Part shown: piece after piece, positions 26,614 through 35,438 of the stretch
Numbering within the stretch: the first letter of the stretch is position 1
Layout of the letters: every line of letters begins with the position of its first letter
From: Streptomyces aureus
Lineage (GTDB): Bacteria > Actinomycetota > Actinomycetes > Streptomycetales > Streptomycetaceae
Direction of reading: 5' to 3'
Length of the DNA stretch: 64,000 nucleotides
NCBI RefSeq assembly: GCF_000725495.1
Contig: NZ_JNZD01000005.1
Coordinates: 186,001 to 250,000 of the forward strand
Position numbers and translations under genes: made by a program
The notes under the pieces: model-generated
What the model saw: the letters and a program-made list of their open reading frames with translations, nothing else
What the model was told of the DNA's origin: nothing
Databases searched by the model: none

Positions 26614-28004
26614 CCAGCTCGCGCCGGCTCCATCTCAACGCCTTCCTCATGAACACCGGCCACCACGAGGCCTCCTGGCGGCTGCCGGAGAGCGACCCGT
26701 ACGCCCATGTCGACACGGCCCATTACGTGCGGCTCGCGCGGATCGCCGAACGCGGCACCTTCGACTCGCTCTTCCTCGCGGACGGCCCCGTCCTGTTCAA
26801 CAGCGTGGCCCAGCGCCCGTCGGGCTCGCTCGAACCCATCACCCTGCTCACCGCGCTGGCCACCGCGACCGAGCACATCGGCCTGATCGCCACCGCCTCC
26901 ACGTCCTACAACTCGCCCTACAACCTGGCCCGCAGACTCGCCTCCCTCGACCACATCAGCGGCGGCCGCGCGGGCTGGAACATCGTGACCACCGCGGGCG
27001 CGGAGGCCGCCCGCAACTTCGGCCTGGACGACGAACCCGCGCACGCCACCCGCTACCGGCGGGCCGCCGAGTTCCTGGACGTGGCGCTCAAGCTCTGGGA
27101 CAGCTGGGAGGACGACCTCGTCGTCGCCGACAAGGCGGCGGGCGTCTGGGGCGACCCCGGCAAGATCCATCCGGCGCGCCATCACGGGACGTACTTCAGT
27201 GTGGAGGGCGCCCTCAACGTGCCCCGCACGCCGCAGGGTCACCCCCTTCTGGTGCAGGCGGGCTCGTCGGAGGACGGCAAGCGGTTCGCGGCCCGGTACG
27301 CGGAAGCGGTGTTCACGGCACAGCAGACCCTCCCGGACGCCCAGGAGTTCTACGCCGACCTCAAGGCCCGCACCGGGCGCGCGGGCCGGAACCCGGACCA
27401 CATCAAGGTGCTCCCCGGCATCGTCCCGGTCATCGGCTCGACCGAGGCCGAGGCGCGTGCCCACGAGCGGGTCCTGGAGGACCACATCGTGTACGAGCAC
27501 GGGGTGAACCGTCTGGAGCACCTGCTGCACCTGGAGCCGGGCACCCTCGGCCTGGACGCGCGGCTGCCCGACGGCCTGCCGCCGGAGAGCGCGATCGAGG
27601 GAGCCAAGAGCCGCTACACCCTCGTCGTCGAGCTGGCCCGGCGCGAGCGGCTCACGGTCCGCGAGCTGATCGGCCGGCTCGGCGGCGGGCGGGGTCATCT
27701 GACCTTCGCCGGGACGCCCGAGCAGGTCGCCGACGCGATCGAGGAATGGTTCCGCGGCGGCGCCGCCGACGGCTTCAACATCATGCCCGCCGTGCTGCCC
27801 GCCGGGCTCGACCTCTTCGTCGACCACGTGGTGCCGATCCTGCGCGACCGGGGTCTGCTCCGTCGGGAGTACGGACCCCGCCAGACCCTGCGGGAACGCT
27901 ACGGGCTTCCGCGCCCGGCCAACCAGTACGCGACACCGACGGCGGCCACGCCCCCGCCCGCGGCATCCGCGCAGGACCCGGCGACGGTCTCCGCCCTCGC
28001 CTGA
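26610..28004 (+). CDS. FMN-dependent (NtaA/SnaA/DszA-type) monooxygenase
   Basis: The 464-residue protein is in the bacterial luciferase-like family. RRLHLNAFLMNTGHHEASWR at the N-terminus, NSPYNLARRLASLDHISGGRAGWNIVT and HPLLVQAGSSEDGK are characteristic of the NtaA/SnaA/DszA/SfnC branch, which needs FMNH2 from a separate reductase. In this operon it probably cleaves C-S bonds of imported organosulfur compounds and releases sulfite. It starts at GTG with a 4-nt overlap (GTGA) with ssuB, and GGAAGGAGAAG is just upstream. No flavin reductase gene lies nearby. Confidence 0.9.
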   Translation: MTSSRRLHLNAFLMNTGHHEASWRLPESDPYAHVDTAHYVRLARIAERGTFDSLFLADGPVLFNSVAQRPSGSLEPITLLTALATATEHIGLIATASTSYNSPYNLARRLASLDHISGGRAGWNIVTTAGAEAARNFGLDDEPAHATRYRRAAEFLDVALKLWDSWEDDLVVADKAAGVWGDPGKIHPARHHGTYFSVEGALNVPRTPQGHPLLVQAGSSEDGKRFAARYAEAVFTAQQTLPDAQEFYADLKARTGRAGRNPDHIKVLPGIVPVIGSTEAEARAHERVLEDHIVYEHGVNRLEHLLHLEPGTLGLDARLPDGLPPESAIEGAKSRYTLVVELARRERLTVRELIGRLGGGRGHLTFAGTPEQVADAIEEWFRGGAADGFNIMPAVLPAGLDLFVDHVVPILRDRGLLRREYGPRQTLRERYGLPRPANQYATPTAATPPPAASAQDPATVSALA

Positions 28005-28073
28005 CCCCGCTCGCGCCGTCCCACCCTCCGACCCTCGAATCCCCGCATCCCCGTACCGAAAGGACCCGCAGCC

Positions 28074-28967
28074 ATGACCGAGATCGAGATCCAGAAGGTC
28101 ACCGCGCACATCGGTGCCCGTGTCCTGGGCGTCGACGTCTCCAAGCCGCTGGACGACATCACCGTCTCCGCCCTGCGCGCCGCGCTCAACGAGCACAAGG
28201 CGCTGGTCTTCGACGACGTCGACCTGGACGACGAGGGCCAGCAGGCCTTCGCCCGCCACTTCGGCGACCTGACCACCGCGCACCCCACCGTGCCCGCCGT
28301 GGACGGCGCCCCGAACGTGCTGCCCGTCGACAGCGAGCGGGGCCGTGCCAACCACTGGCACACCGACGTGACCTTCGTGCTCAACCCGCCGCAGGCCAGC
28401 ACGCTGCGCAGCATCACGATCCCCCCGTACGGCGGTGAGACGCTCATCGCCAACTCGGCCGCCGCCTACCGCGATCTGCCCGAACCGCTCCGCGCGTTCG
28501 CCGACACCCTGTGGGCCGAGCACACCAACGACTACGACTACGCGGTGCCGGACGAGAACGTGGGCGACGAACAGGCCGCCCAGCGGGCCCAGTTCACGTC
28601 CATCACGTACCGCACCGCGCACCCGGTCGTCCGGGTCCACCCGCTGACCGGTGAACGCGGCCTGTTCATCGGCGGGTTCGCGCAGCGGATCGTGGGGCTG
28701 TCGGTCGGCGAGTCCCGCAAGATCCTCGACCTGCTCCAGGCGTACGTCACCCGGCCCGAGAACGTCCTGCGCTGGCGCTGGTCCCCGAACCAGCTGGTCC
28801 TGTTCGACAACCGGATCACCCAGCACTACGCGGTCGACAACTACGACGGCCGGCCGCGCCGGCTGCACCGGGTGACGGTCGCCGGTGACGTGCCGGTCGG
28901 CGTCGGGGGCGAGGAGAGCCGCTCGATCACGGGCGACGCCTCGCACTACACCTCGGTGGCCGGGTGA
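28074..28967 (+). CDS. TauD/TfdA-family alpha-ketoglutarate dioxygenase
   Basis: The 297-residue Fe(II)/2-oxoglutarate enzyme has the facial triad His96-x-Asp98 (NHWHTDVTF) with distal His265 (RRLHRVTV). Taurine and alkylsulfonate dioxygenases of this type release sulfite. It follows the monooxygenase by 69 bp and completes the ssu cluster with a second desulfonation chemistry. FIGGFAQRIVGLS and LRWRWSPNQLVLFDNRITQHYAV are typical. True substrate (taurine, other sulfonate or sulfate ester) cannot be fixed from sequence. Confidence 0.9.
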   Translation: MTEIEIQKVTAHIGARVLGVDVSKPLDDITVSALRAALNEHKALVFDDVDLDDEGQQAFARHFGDLTTAHPTVPAVDGAPNVLPVDSERGRANHWHTDVTFVLNPPQASTLRSITIPPYGGETLIANSAAAYRDLPEPLRAFADTLWAEHTNDYDYAVPDENVGDEQAAQRAQFTSITYRTAHPVVRVHPLTGERGLFIGGFAQRIVGLSVGESRKILDLLQAYVTRPENVLRWRWSPNQLVLFDNRITQHYAVDNYDGRPRRLHRVTVAGDVPVGVGGEESRSITGDASHYTSVAG

Positions 28968-29030
28968 CGCCCGGAAGGTGACGGGTGCCGGGCCGGTTCC
29001 CGCGGGCGGCGGCTCGCGGGGGCCGGCCCG

Positions 29031-29657
29031 TCACGGTCCGCACGGCACGTTGAGCGAGACCAGCGCGGCCGCCCCGTCCTCCATCCGGAGTTCGGTGACC
29101 GCCGCGTTGCGCAGGCTCGGCAGCACGCGGCGGTACTCGCCCAGCGGGATGGACAACGCGGTGCACAGCACCAGGCGCAGCAGGGTGTTGTGGGCGACGA
29201 CCAGCACCCGTCCGCCGGGATGCGCGTCGGCGACGCGCCGCAGGGCGCGGGTCCCCCGGGCCGCCGCCGTGCGCGGGTCCTCCGCCTCGGGGAACGGGTA
29301 GGACACCGGATCGGAGCGGTACGCCTTGGCGCGGACGGGGTTCTCCCGCTCGTACTCGGCGAGCGTGCGGCCCTCCAGCACCCCGAAGTCGCACTCGCGC
29401 AGGCCGGGTTCGCGCCGGGCCACCAGCCCGAGCGCGCGGCAGGCGGGCTCCGCGGTGGCGACGGCACGGGACAGGGTCGAGGTCCAGACCGCGTCGACGG
29501 GGTGCTCGGCGGCCCAGCGGCCGAGCGCCTCCGCCTGGGCGAGGCCCTCCTCGGTGAGGGCGATGTCGCTCACTCCGGCGTAGCGGTTCTCCGCGTGCCA
29601 GACCGTCTGTCCGTGCCGGGCCAGGAGGAGGGTCGTGCGGCGGCTCGTAGTACTCAT
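29031..29657 (-). CDS. Histidine phosphatase (phosphoglycerate mutase-like)
   Basis: This 208-residue branch-1 protein carries the catalytic LLARHGQT (His15), the second Arg in SRAVATAEP, Glu in LRECDFGVLEGR and the late His in VVAHNTLLRL. These small enzymes remove phosphate from sugars or other metabolites in the cytosol. It converges on the TauD gene. Confidence 0.9.
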   Translation of the reverse strand: MSTTSRRTTLLLARHGQTVWHAENRYAGVSDIALTEEGLAQAEALGRWAAEHPVDAVWTSTLSRAVATAEPACRALGLVARREPGLRECDFGVLEGRTLAEYERENPVRAKAYRSDPVSYPFPEAEDPRTAAARGTRALRRVADAHPGGRVLVVAHNTLLRLVLCTALSIPLGEYRRVLPSLRNAAVTELRMEDGAAALVSLNVPCGP

Positions 29658-29814
29658 GAGCCCGCAGTATCCAGGTCGGGCCGCCTCCGCGGGCGCGCCA
29701 CGGGAAGTCCCGGGACCCGGAGGGTGGTTTCGTCCCTCCTCCGGCCCCGTGGCGCGGGCGCTCGCGGGGCCGGAGGCCGGTCGCCGTGCCGCGTGGGCCC
29801 GGTCCGGGACGTGC

Positions 29815-30483
29815 CTACAGGTTGCTGAAGTCCGGTCCGGCCGTCCGCGTGCGCTTGATCTCGTAGAAGCCCGGCACGGAGGCGACCATGAGCGTGCCGT
29901 CCCAGAGCTTGGCGGCCTCCTCGCCCTTGGGGGCCGGGGTGACGACCGGGCCGAAGAAGGCGAGCTGCTCGCCGTCGGAGCCGGGGACGGCGATGACCGG
30001 GGTGCCGACGTCCTGGCCGACCTTGTCGATGCCCTCCTTGTGGGAGGCGCGCAGCTCGGCGTCGAACTCGAAGTTCTCCTGGTCGGCGTAGTCGATCAGG
30101 TCGGCGGGCAGTCCCACCTCTTCGAGGGCGCCGGCTATGGCCTCCTTGGTCGGGCCCTGGCCGTCGTTGTGGAAGCGGGTGCCGAGCGCGGTGTACAGCG
30201 GGCCGAGGACGTCGTCGCCGTGCTTCTGCCAGGCCGCGGTGACCACCCGGACGGACTGCCAGGCGGTGGTGGCGAGCATCTCGCGGTAGTGGTCGGGCAG
30301 CTCGTCCAGCTTCGGCTCGTTCAACACGGCAAGGCTCATGATGTGCCAGCGGACCTCGATGTCGCGGACCTTCTCCACTTCCAGCACCCAGCGCGAGGTC
30401 ATCCAGGCCCAGGGGCACAGGGGATCGAACCAGAAGTCGACGGGGGTCTTGCCGGAACCGGTCTGAGCGGTCTGCTCGGGCAT
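29815..30483 (-). CDS. DsbA-like protein, mycothiol-dependent nitroreductase family
   Basis: The 222-residue protein has a thioredoxin fold with helical insertion. The motif is DFWFDPLCPWAWMTSRW: Cys23 is present and the usual second Cys is Ala, so it is monothiol. The rest (EVRWHIMSLAVLNE, VGTPVIAVPG) matches the actinobacterial Rv2466c-type family, which uses mycothiol and not an internal disulfide. The family reduces electrophiles and nitro compounds in oxidative stress. The ATG at 30483 has GGAGAGCC upstream; the long frame above it is not conserved. It is divergent from pepN. Confidence 0.88.
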   Translation of the reverse strand: MPEQTAQTGSGKTPVDFWFDPLCPWAWMTSRWVLEVEKVRDIEVRWHIMSLAVLNEPKLDELPDHYREMLATTAWQSVRVVTAAWQKHGDDVLGPLYTALGTRFHNDGQGPTKEAIAGALEEVGLPADLIDYADQENFEFDAELRASHKEGIDKVGQDVGTPVIAVPGSDGEQLAFFGPVVTPAPKGEEAAKLWDGTLMVASVPGFYEIKRTRTAGPDFSNL

Positions 30484-30656
30484 GGCTCTCCTCGGAATGC
30501 GATGTTTCAGACTTGAACAACGCCGGTCGCCCGTGCCATTCCCGCGCACCGGTGCGATTCCCCGGTGTCGCCCCGGTCCCGCCGCCCGCAGTAAGGAGCG
30601 CATGGCAGGATCGGCCCTGTTCGCACCTGTCGATGACGCCATGAGGGAGTGCAGCC

Positions 30657-33251
30657 GTGCCCGGTGAGAATCTGTCCCGCGACGAGGCCCAGGAGCGGGC
30701 GGCGCTGCTGTCCGTCGACGGCTACGACGTCTTCCTCGACCTGCGGTCGGCCGTCGGGGAGACGGAACCCGGAGAGGCGGCCGGCGGGCCCCGCACCTTC
30801 CGCTCGGTCACCACGCTCCGCTTCCGCTGCGCCGAGCCGGGCGCGGCGAGCTTCGCGGACCTGATCGCGCCGCGTGTGACGGCCGTCTCCCTCAACGGCC
30901 GGGACCTCGACCCGGGGGAGGTCTTCGACGGCTCCCGCATCCGGCTGGACGACCTCGCCGCCGAGAACGAGCTCGTCGTCGACGCGCAGTGCGCCTACTC
31001 CCGCACCGGCGAGGGCATGCACCGCTTCGTCGACCCCGAGGACGGCGAGGTGTACCTGTACACGCAGTACGAGCCCGCCGACTCGCGGCGCGTCTTCGCG
31101 AACTTCGAGCAGCCGGACCTCAAGGCGCCCTTCCGCTTCGAGGCGCGGGCCCCCGAGGGCTGGACGGTCTGGAGCAACGGGGTCGGCGAACTCGTCGACG
31201 GGGTGTGGAAGTTCGCCGAGACGAAGCCGATCTCGACGTACATCACCGCGGTCCTGGCGGGCCCGTACCACCATGTGACGGACTCCTACTCCCGCACCTT
31301 CGACGACGGCACGAAGCTGGAGATCCCCCTCGGCGCGATGTGCCGCAAGGGCCTGGCCCCGCACTTCGACGCCGACGACGTGTTCCTGGTGACCAAGCAG
31401 GGTCTGGACTTCTTCCACGACCACTTCGACTACCCGTACCCCTTCGGGAAGTACGACCAGGCGTTCGTGCCCGAGTACAACCTCGGCGCGATGGAGAACC
31501 CGGGGCTCGTCACCTTCCGCGAGGAGTACATCTTCCGCGGCAAGGTGACGCAGACGTCGTACGAGGCGCGGGCGAACGTCATCCTGCACGAGATGGCGCA
31601 CATGTGGTTCGGCGACCTCGTCACCATGGTCTGGTGGGACGACCTGTGGCTGAAGGAGTCCTTCGCCGACTTCATGGGCACGTTCGCGAACGTGGGCGCG
31701 ACCCGCTTCACCGACGCCTGGATCACCTTCGCCAACCGCCGCAAGGCCTGGGCCTACCGCGCCGACCAGCTGCCCTCCACCCACCCGATCACGGCCGACA
31801 TCCGCGACCTGCAGGACGCCAAGCTGAACTTCGACGGGATCACCTACGCCAAGGGCGCCTCCGTCCTGAAGCAGCTGGTGGCCTACGTCGGGCAGGACGC
31901 CTTCCTGGAGGGGGCGCGCCGCTACTTCAAGCGCAACGCGTACGGGAACACCCGCCTCGGCGACCTGCTGTCGGCCCTGGAGGAGACGAGCGGACGGGAC
32001 ATGGCCGCCTGGTCCCGGTCCTGGCTCCAGACCGCGGGCGTCAACTCGCTGACCCCGCAGGTGATCCTGGACGCCGAGGGGCGCGTCGCCGAGCTGACGG
32101 TGCTCCAGGAGGCCCCCGAGTCCCACCCCGAACTGCGCCCGCACCGCGTGGCCGTCGGCCTGTACCGGCGCGAGGACGGCACCGGGCCGCTCGTCCGGTA
32201 CGCCCGCGCCGAGGTGGACGTCGACGGGCCGCGCACGGTCGTCACCGAGCTGGCCGGGGCGGACGCCCCCGAGCTGGTCCTCGTCAACGACGACGACCTC
32301 ACCTACTGCAAGATCCGCTTCGACGAGGGCTCGCTCGCCACGCTGCGCGAGGCGCTCGGCGACATCACCGACCCGCTCGCCCGCGCGCTGTGCTGGTCCG
32401 CGCTGTGGAACCTCACCCGCGACGCGATCCTGCCCGCCCGGGACTTCGTCGACCTGGTGCTGCGCTTCGCGGGCCGCGAGTCCGACATCGGCGTCCTGCA
32501 GATGCTCCAGGCCTGGGCGGACTCCGCGCTCGTCAACTACGCGGCGCCCGACTGGCGCGAGCGGGGCGGGGCGCTGCTCGCCGAGGGCGCGCTGAAGGAG
32601 CTGCGGCTCGCCGAGCCGGGCGGCGAGCACCAGCTCGCCTGGGCCCGCTTCCTCGCCGTCGTCGCGTCGGGCGAGGCCGATCTCCAGCTGCTCCAGGGCC
32701 TGCTGGACGGGACCGCGACGGTCGACGGGCTGGATGTGGACCAGGAGCTGCGCTGGGCGTTCCTGGAGCCGCTGGCCGCGCACGGCGTCGCCGACGAGTC
32801 CGTGCTCGCCGCCGAACTCGCCCGCGACGACACCGCCTCCGGCAAGCGGCACCAGGTCCGGTGCCTGGCCGCCCGTCCCTCGGCCGCGGTCAAGGCCCAG
32901 GCCTGGGCGGCGGTCGTGGAGTCGGACGCGCTGTCCAACGCGCTCGTCGAGGCGACGATCTCCGGTTTCGGCCGGCCGTCCCAGCGGGAGCTGCTCGCGC
33001 CGTTCACCGAGAAGTACTTCGCCGCCATCGACCGGGTGTGGGCGGAGCGCTCCATCCAGATCGGCATGGACGTGGTCCGCGGGCTGTTCCCCATGCTCCA
33101 GGACTCCCCCGCGACCGTGGCCGCGACGGACGCCTGGCTGACGGCGCACGAGGACGCGCCGCCCGCGCTGCGCCGGCTGGTGCTGGAGTCGCGGGACGAC
33201 CTGGCGCGGGCGCTGCGCGGGCAGGCCTGCGACATCGCCGCCGCGGGCTGA
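30657..33251 (+). CDS. pepN: Aminopeptidase N (first copy)
   Basis: This M1-family zinc metallopeptidase of 864 residues has GAMENPG as substrate-binding loop and the zinc site HEMAH at 311-315 with the third ligand Glu334 (LWLKESFADF). The C-terminal half is the helical ERAP1-like domain. It removes N-terminal residues from peptides in the cytoplasm, finishing degradation downstream of proteases such as Clp. GTG start with GGGAG. A second, clearly related copy lies at 47334-49913; both start PG.NL(S/T)R(D/E)EAQ.RA.LL. Confidence 0.94.
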   Translation: MPGENLSRDEAQERAALLSVDGYDVFLDLRSAVGETEPGEAAGGPRTFRSVTTLRFRCAEPGAASFADLIAPRVTAVSLNGRDLDPGEVFDGSRIRLDDLAAENELVVDAQCAYSRTGEGMHRFVDPEDGEVYLYTQYEPADSRRVFANFEQPDLKAPFRFEARAPEGWTVWSNGVGELVDGVWKFAETKPISTYITAVLAGPYHHVTDSYSRTFDDGTKLEIPLGAMCRKGLAPHFDADDVFLVTKQGLDFFHDHFDYPYPFGKYDQAFVPEYNLGAMENPGLVTFREEYIFRGKVTQTSYEARANVILHEMAHMWFGDLVTMVWWDDLWLKESFADFMGTFANVGATRFTDAWITFANRRKAWAYRADQLPSTHPITADIRDLQDAKLNFDGITYAKGASVLKQLVAYVGQDAFLEGARRYFKRNAYGNTRLGDLLSALEETSGRDMAAWSRSWLQTAGVNSLTPQVILDAEGRVAELTVLQEAPESHPELRPHRVAVGLYRREDGTGPLVRYARAEVDVDGPRTVVTELAGADAPELVLVNDDDLTYCKIRFDEGSLATLREALGDITDPLARALCWSALWNLTRDAILPARDFVDLVLRFAGRESDIGVLQMLQAWADSALVNYAAPDWRERGGALLAEGALKELRLAEPGGEHQLAWARFLAVVASGEADLQLLQGLLDGTATVDGLDVDQELRWAFLEPLAAHGVADESVLAAELARDDTASGKRHQVRCLAARPSAAVKAQAWAAVVESDALSNALVEATISGFGRPSQRELLAPFTEKYFAAIDRVWAERSIQIGMDVVRGLFPMLQDSPATVAATDAWLTAHEDAPPALRRLVLESRDDLARALRGQACDIAAAG

Positions 33252-33281
33252 CCGTCCTTCCCGAGCGGAACCCGGCCTGAC

Positions 33282-33314
33282 GAGGGCACCGGCGCCACGT
33301 GCGTCGGTGCCCTC
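33282..33314 (+). terminator. pepN (first copy) terminator
   Basis: A 10-bp perfect stem GAGGGCACCG/CGGTGCCCTC (33282-33291 with 33305-33314) lies 30 bp past the stop. Confidence 0.7.
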
Positions 33315-33370
33315 CGCCGTACCGGGCCCGAGGCCGGGCCCGTCCGGCGCTGTGCCCTTCCGTGCGCGTT

Positions 33371-33470
33371 GATCGACTGATCGGACGCGTGCGCTGATCG
33401 ACTGATCCGACACATGAGCCGGTCCACTGATCCGATGCACGGATTCGTCGACTGATCCGATGCACGGATT
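33371..33470. repeat. Four 25-bp direct repeats, operator-like
   Basis: Copies lie at 33371-33395, 33396-33420, 33421-33445 and 33446-33470. All carry ACTGATC(c/g)GA; copies 3 and 4 are 23/25 identical. Those two contain a dyad ATCCG-ATGCA-CGGAT. They occupy the gap between pepN and an AbiEi-like gene, ending about 165 bp before the likely start of the latter. The remaining gap (33471-33635) has no gene I can support. Confidence 0.85.
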
Positions 33471-33635
33471 GGTTACGAAATGCAGGTATTCAGACCCGTA
33501 ACCCCTATGAACACGCGGGCGGACCAGCGGCTTTCCCCGGCCGAACAGGCGTGCTTTCGGGAGCTGTTGTCCCGATTCGCCGACGGGCGGGTAACAGCGG
33601 TTAGAAGGCGGCGCCCCGGCGGGAACTCCCGGACC

Positions 33636-34688
33636 ATGAACCACAGCGCCCCGCTCTCCCCCCGCACCCTCGGCCAGCCGTCCCCGGTACGGCGGCTGGT
33701 CCTGACCACCGCCCAGTTGCGCGACCGCGGGATGACCACCACGGACGTCAACGAGCGGTGCCGGCCCGGCGGGCCCTGGCAGCGGCTCCTGCCCGGCGTC
33801 TACCTCCTGCGCCCCGGTCCGCCCTCCCCCGAGGAGCGGCTGCACGCCGCGCTGCTCTACACCGCCCGTCCCCCGTCCCCCCGTACGGCACCCCGTGTCC
33901 CCGCCCAGCCGGGCTCCGCGGAACCGGCCGCCCCGAGGCCCTGCGCGGACGCGCTGATCACCGGCCTTGCGGCACTGGCACTGCACGGCCTGGCCTGCGC
34001 CCCGCCGCTCCCCTCCCTCGACACGATCGACGTCCTGGTCCCCCGGCTGCGCCGGCTGCGGTCGACCGGCTGCGTCCGCATCGTGCGCACCACCGTGCTG
34101 CCGGAGCCGGTGTTCGTGGCCGGTGTGCCGGTCGCCGCCGTCCCGCGCGCGCTGGCCGACGCGGTCGCCGAACTGACCGACGCCGAGGCCGTGCGCGGGC
34201 TGCTGACGGAGGCGGTGCGCCGGGGCCTGTGCGAGCCGCGCGCGGTGGTGGAGGAGCTGACGGCCGCCCGGCTACTCGACCGCCCGCACGTGATCGACGC
34301 CGTGGACACGCTGGTGGCGGAGGGCCGGGCGATCGCGGAGAACCGTCTGTACCGGATGGTCTTCGAGAACGGGCTGCCCGACCCCCTGTGGAACGTGGCC
34401 CTGCGGCTGCCCGGCGGCCCGGACCTCGGCGCCGTCGACGCGTACTGGCCCGACCAGGCGGTGGCTCTCGAGCTGGACACCCGGCCGCTGCTCCGGGGCG
34501 CCGAGGCCGGACGGTCCGAGCAGGCCCGCCGCCGCGAGCGGCTGGAGCGGCTGGGCGTGACCGTCGTCCACGTCACCCCGCGGGGGCTCAGGGACGCGAT
34601 GGCACAGCAGGCCACGCTCGTGCGCACCGCGCTCATGGCCGCGAACGACCGCGATCCGGCCGCGTATGTCGTGGTGCGGCCCCGGTAG
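33636..34688 (+). CDS. AbiEi-like (type IV antitoxin-like) winged-helix protein
   Basis: The 350-residue protein starts with a short winged-helix module (VLTTAQLRDRGMTTTDVNERCRPGGPWQRLLPGVYLL, about 17-52) typical of AbiEi/transcriptional regulator-like proteins. A middle region resembles their C-terminal domain (IDVLVPRLRRLRSTGCVRIVRT; VPVAAVPRALADAVAEL), and the end (LDAYWPDQAVALELDTR...RERLERLGVTVVHVTP) resembles a Vsr/PD-D/ExK-like endonuclease fold without a confirmed catalytic set. No AbiEii toxin gene is adjacent, so an antitoxin role is not supported. ATG 33636 is preferred; the frame is open back to 33480 with no better site. Confidence 0.7.
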   Translation: MNHSAPLSPRTLGQPSPVRRLVLTTAQLRDRGMTTTDVNERCRPGGPWQRLLPGVYLLRPGPPSPEERLHAALLYTARPPSPRTAPRVPAQPGSAEPAAPRPCADALITGLAALALHGLACAPPLPSLDTIDVLVPRLRRLRSTGCVRIVRTTVLPEPVFVAGVPVAAVPRALADAVAELTDAEAVRGLLTEAVRRGLCEPRAVVEELTAARLLDRPHVIDAVDTLVAEGRAIAENRLYRMVFENGLPDPLWNVALRLPGGPDLGAVDAYWPDQAVALELDTRPLLRGAEAGRSEQARRRERLERLGVTVVHVTPRGLRDAMAQQATLVRTALMAANDRDPAAYVVVRPR

Positions 34689-34716
34689 TGACGGACCGGG
34701 CCGCACCCGGAGGGGA

Positions 34717-34755
34717 GGGAGAGGGTCCACGGGCTGTCCGCGTGGGCCCTCTCCC
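34717..34755 (+). terminator. Terminator after AbiEi-like gene
   Basis: A 15-bp stem (34717-34731 with 34741-34755, GGGAGAGGGTCCACG, one G-U pair) with a 9-base loop lies 29 bp after the stop. Confidence 0.65.
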
Positions 34756-34871
34756 GTGTTCCGGTGGTGTTGTCAGTGGGCCGATCTAGTGTGGGGAGGG
34801 CGGGAATTCCCCGGCCCGAGCCGGCCGGCCTTCCCGTCGCGACGAGCCGGAACGAGCGACAGGAGAGTGCG

Positions 34872-35438
34872 ATGACGACCCTGCCCGACCGCCCCAACAC
34901 GGCCCTGCTGGTGATCGACATGCAGCAGGGAGTGGTGGACGGCGCCCACGACCTCGCGGCGGTGACCGCGAACATCGACACCCTCGTGGCCCGGGCCCGC
35001 GCCGAGGAGGTGCCGGTGATCTGGGTGCAGCACTCCGACGACCAGCTGAAGTACGGCAGCGCGTCGTGGAGTTACGTGCCCGAGCTGGTCCGCGAGGACC
35101 CGGAGCCCGTCGTCCACAAGCTCTACGGCGACTCGTTCGAGGCCACCGAGCTGGAGGACCTGCTCGCCGAGCGGGCCGTGGGCCATGTCGTGATCACCGG
35201 CGCCCAGACGGACATGTGCGTCCGCTCCACCCTGCACAGCGCCTTCACCCGGGGGTACGACGTGACGCTGGTCGGCGACGCCCACACCACCGAGGACCTC
35301 ACCGCGTACGGCGCCCCCACCCCGGCCGAGGTCGTCGCCCACACCAATCTGTACTGGGGGGAGCAGCGCGCGCCCGGCCGGCGCGGGGAGACGGTCGAGA
35401 CGGCGAAGGTGAGCTTCGCCGCACGAGCCGAGGGCTAG
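34872..35438 (+). CDS. Isochorismatase-family cysteine hydrolase
   Basis: The 188-residue protein has a complete Asp-Lys-Cys triad: Asp16 (LLVIDMQQG), Lys83 (VVHKLYGDSF) and Cys116 (TGAQTDMCVRST). Members hydrolyse amides or vinyl ethers (nicotinamide, isochorismate, others). No neighbouring pathway suggests a substrate. CAGGAGAG is placed correctly before the ATG. Its TAG stop shares the palindrome CTAG with the stop of the convergent serine hydrolase gene, a 4-bp overlap. Confidence 0.9.
   Translation: MTTLPDRPNTALLVIDMQQGVVDGAHDLAAVTANIDTLVARARAEEVPVIWVQHSDDQLKYGSASWSYVPELVREDPEPVVHKLYGDSFEATELEDLLAERAVGHVVITGAQTDMCVRSTLHSAFTRGYDVTLVGDAHTTEDLTAYGAPTPAEVVAHTNLYWGEQRAPGRRGETVETAKVSFAARAEG

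Noticed and set aside
33371..33470. CRISPR array
   Set aside because: The 25-bp units are contiguous with no spacers and no cas genes are present.
30507..33986. 1159-residue open frame antisense to pepN
   Set aside because: Same effect of GC-rich third positions; pepN on the other strand has full catalytic motifs and a ribosome-binding site.
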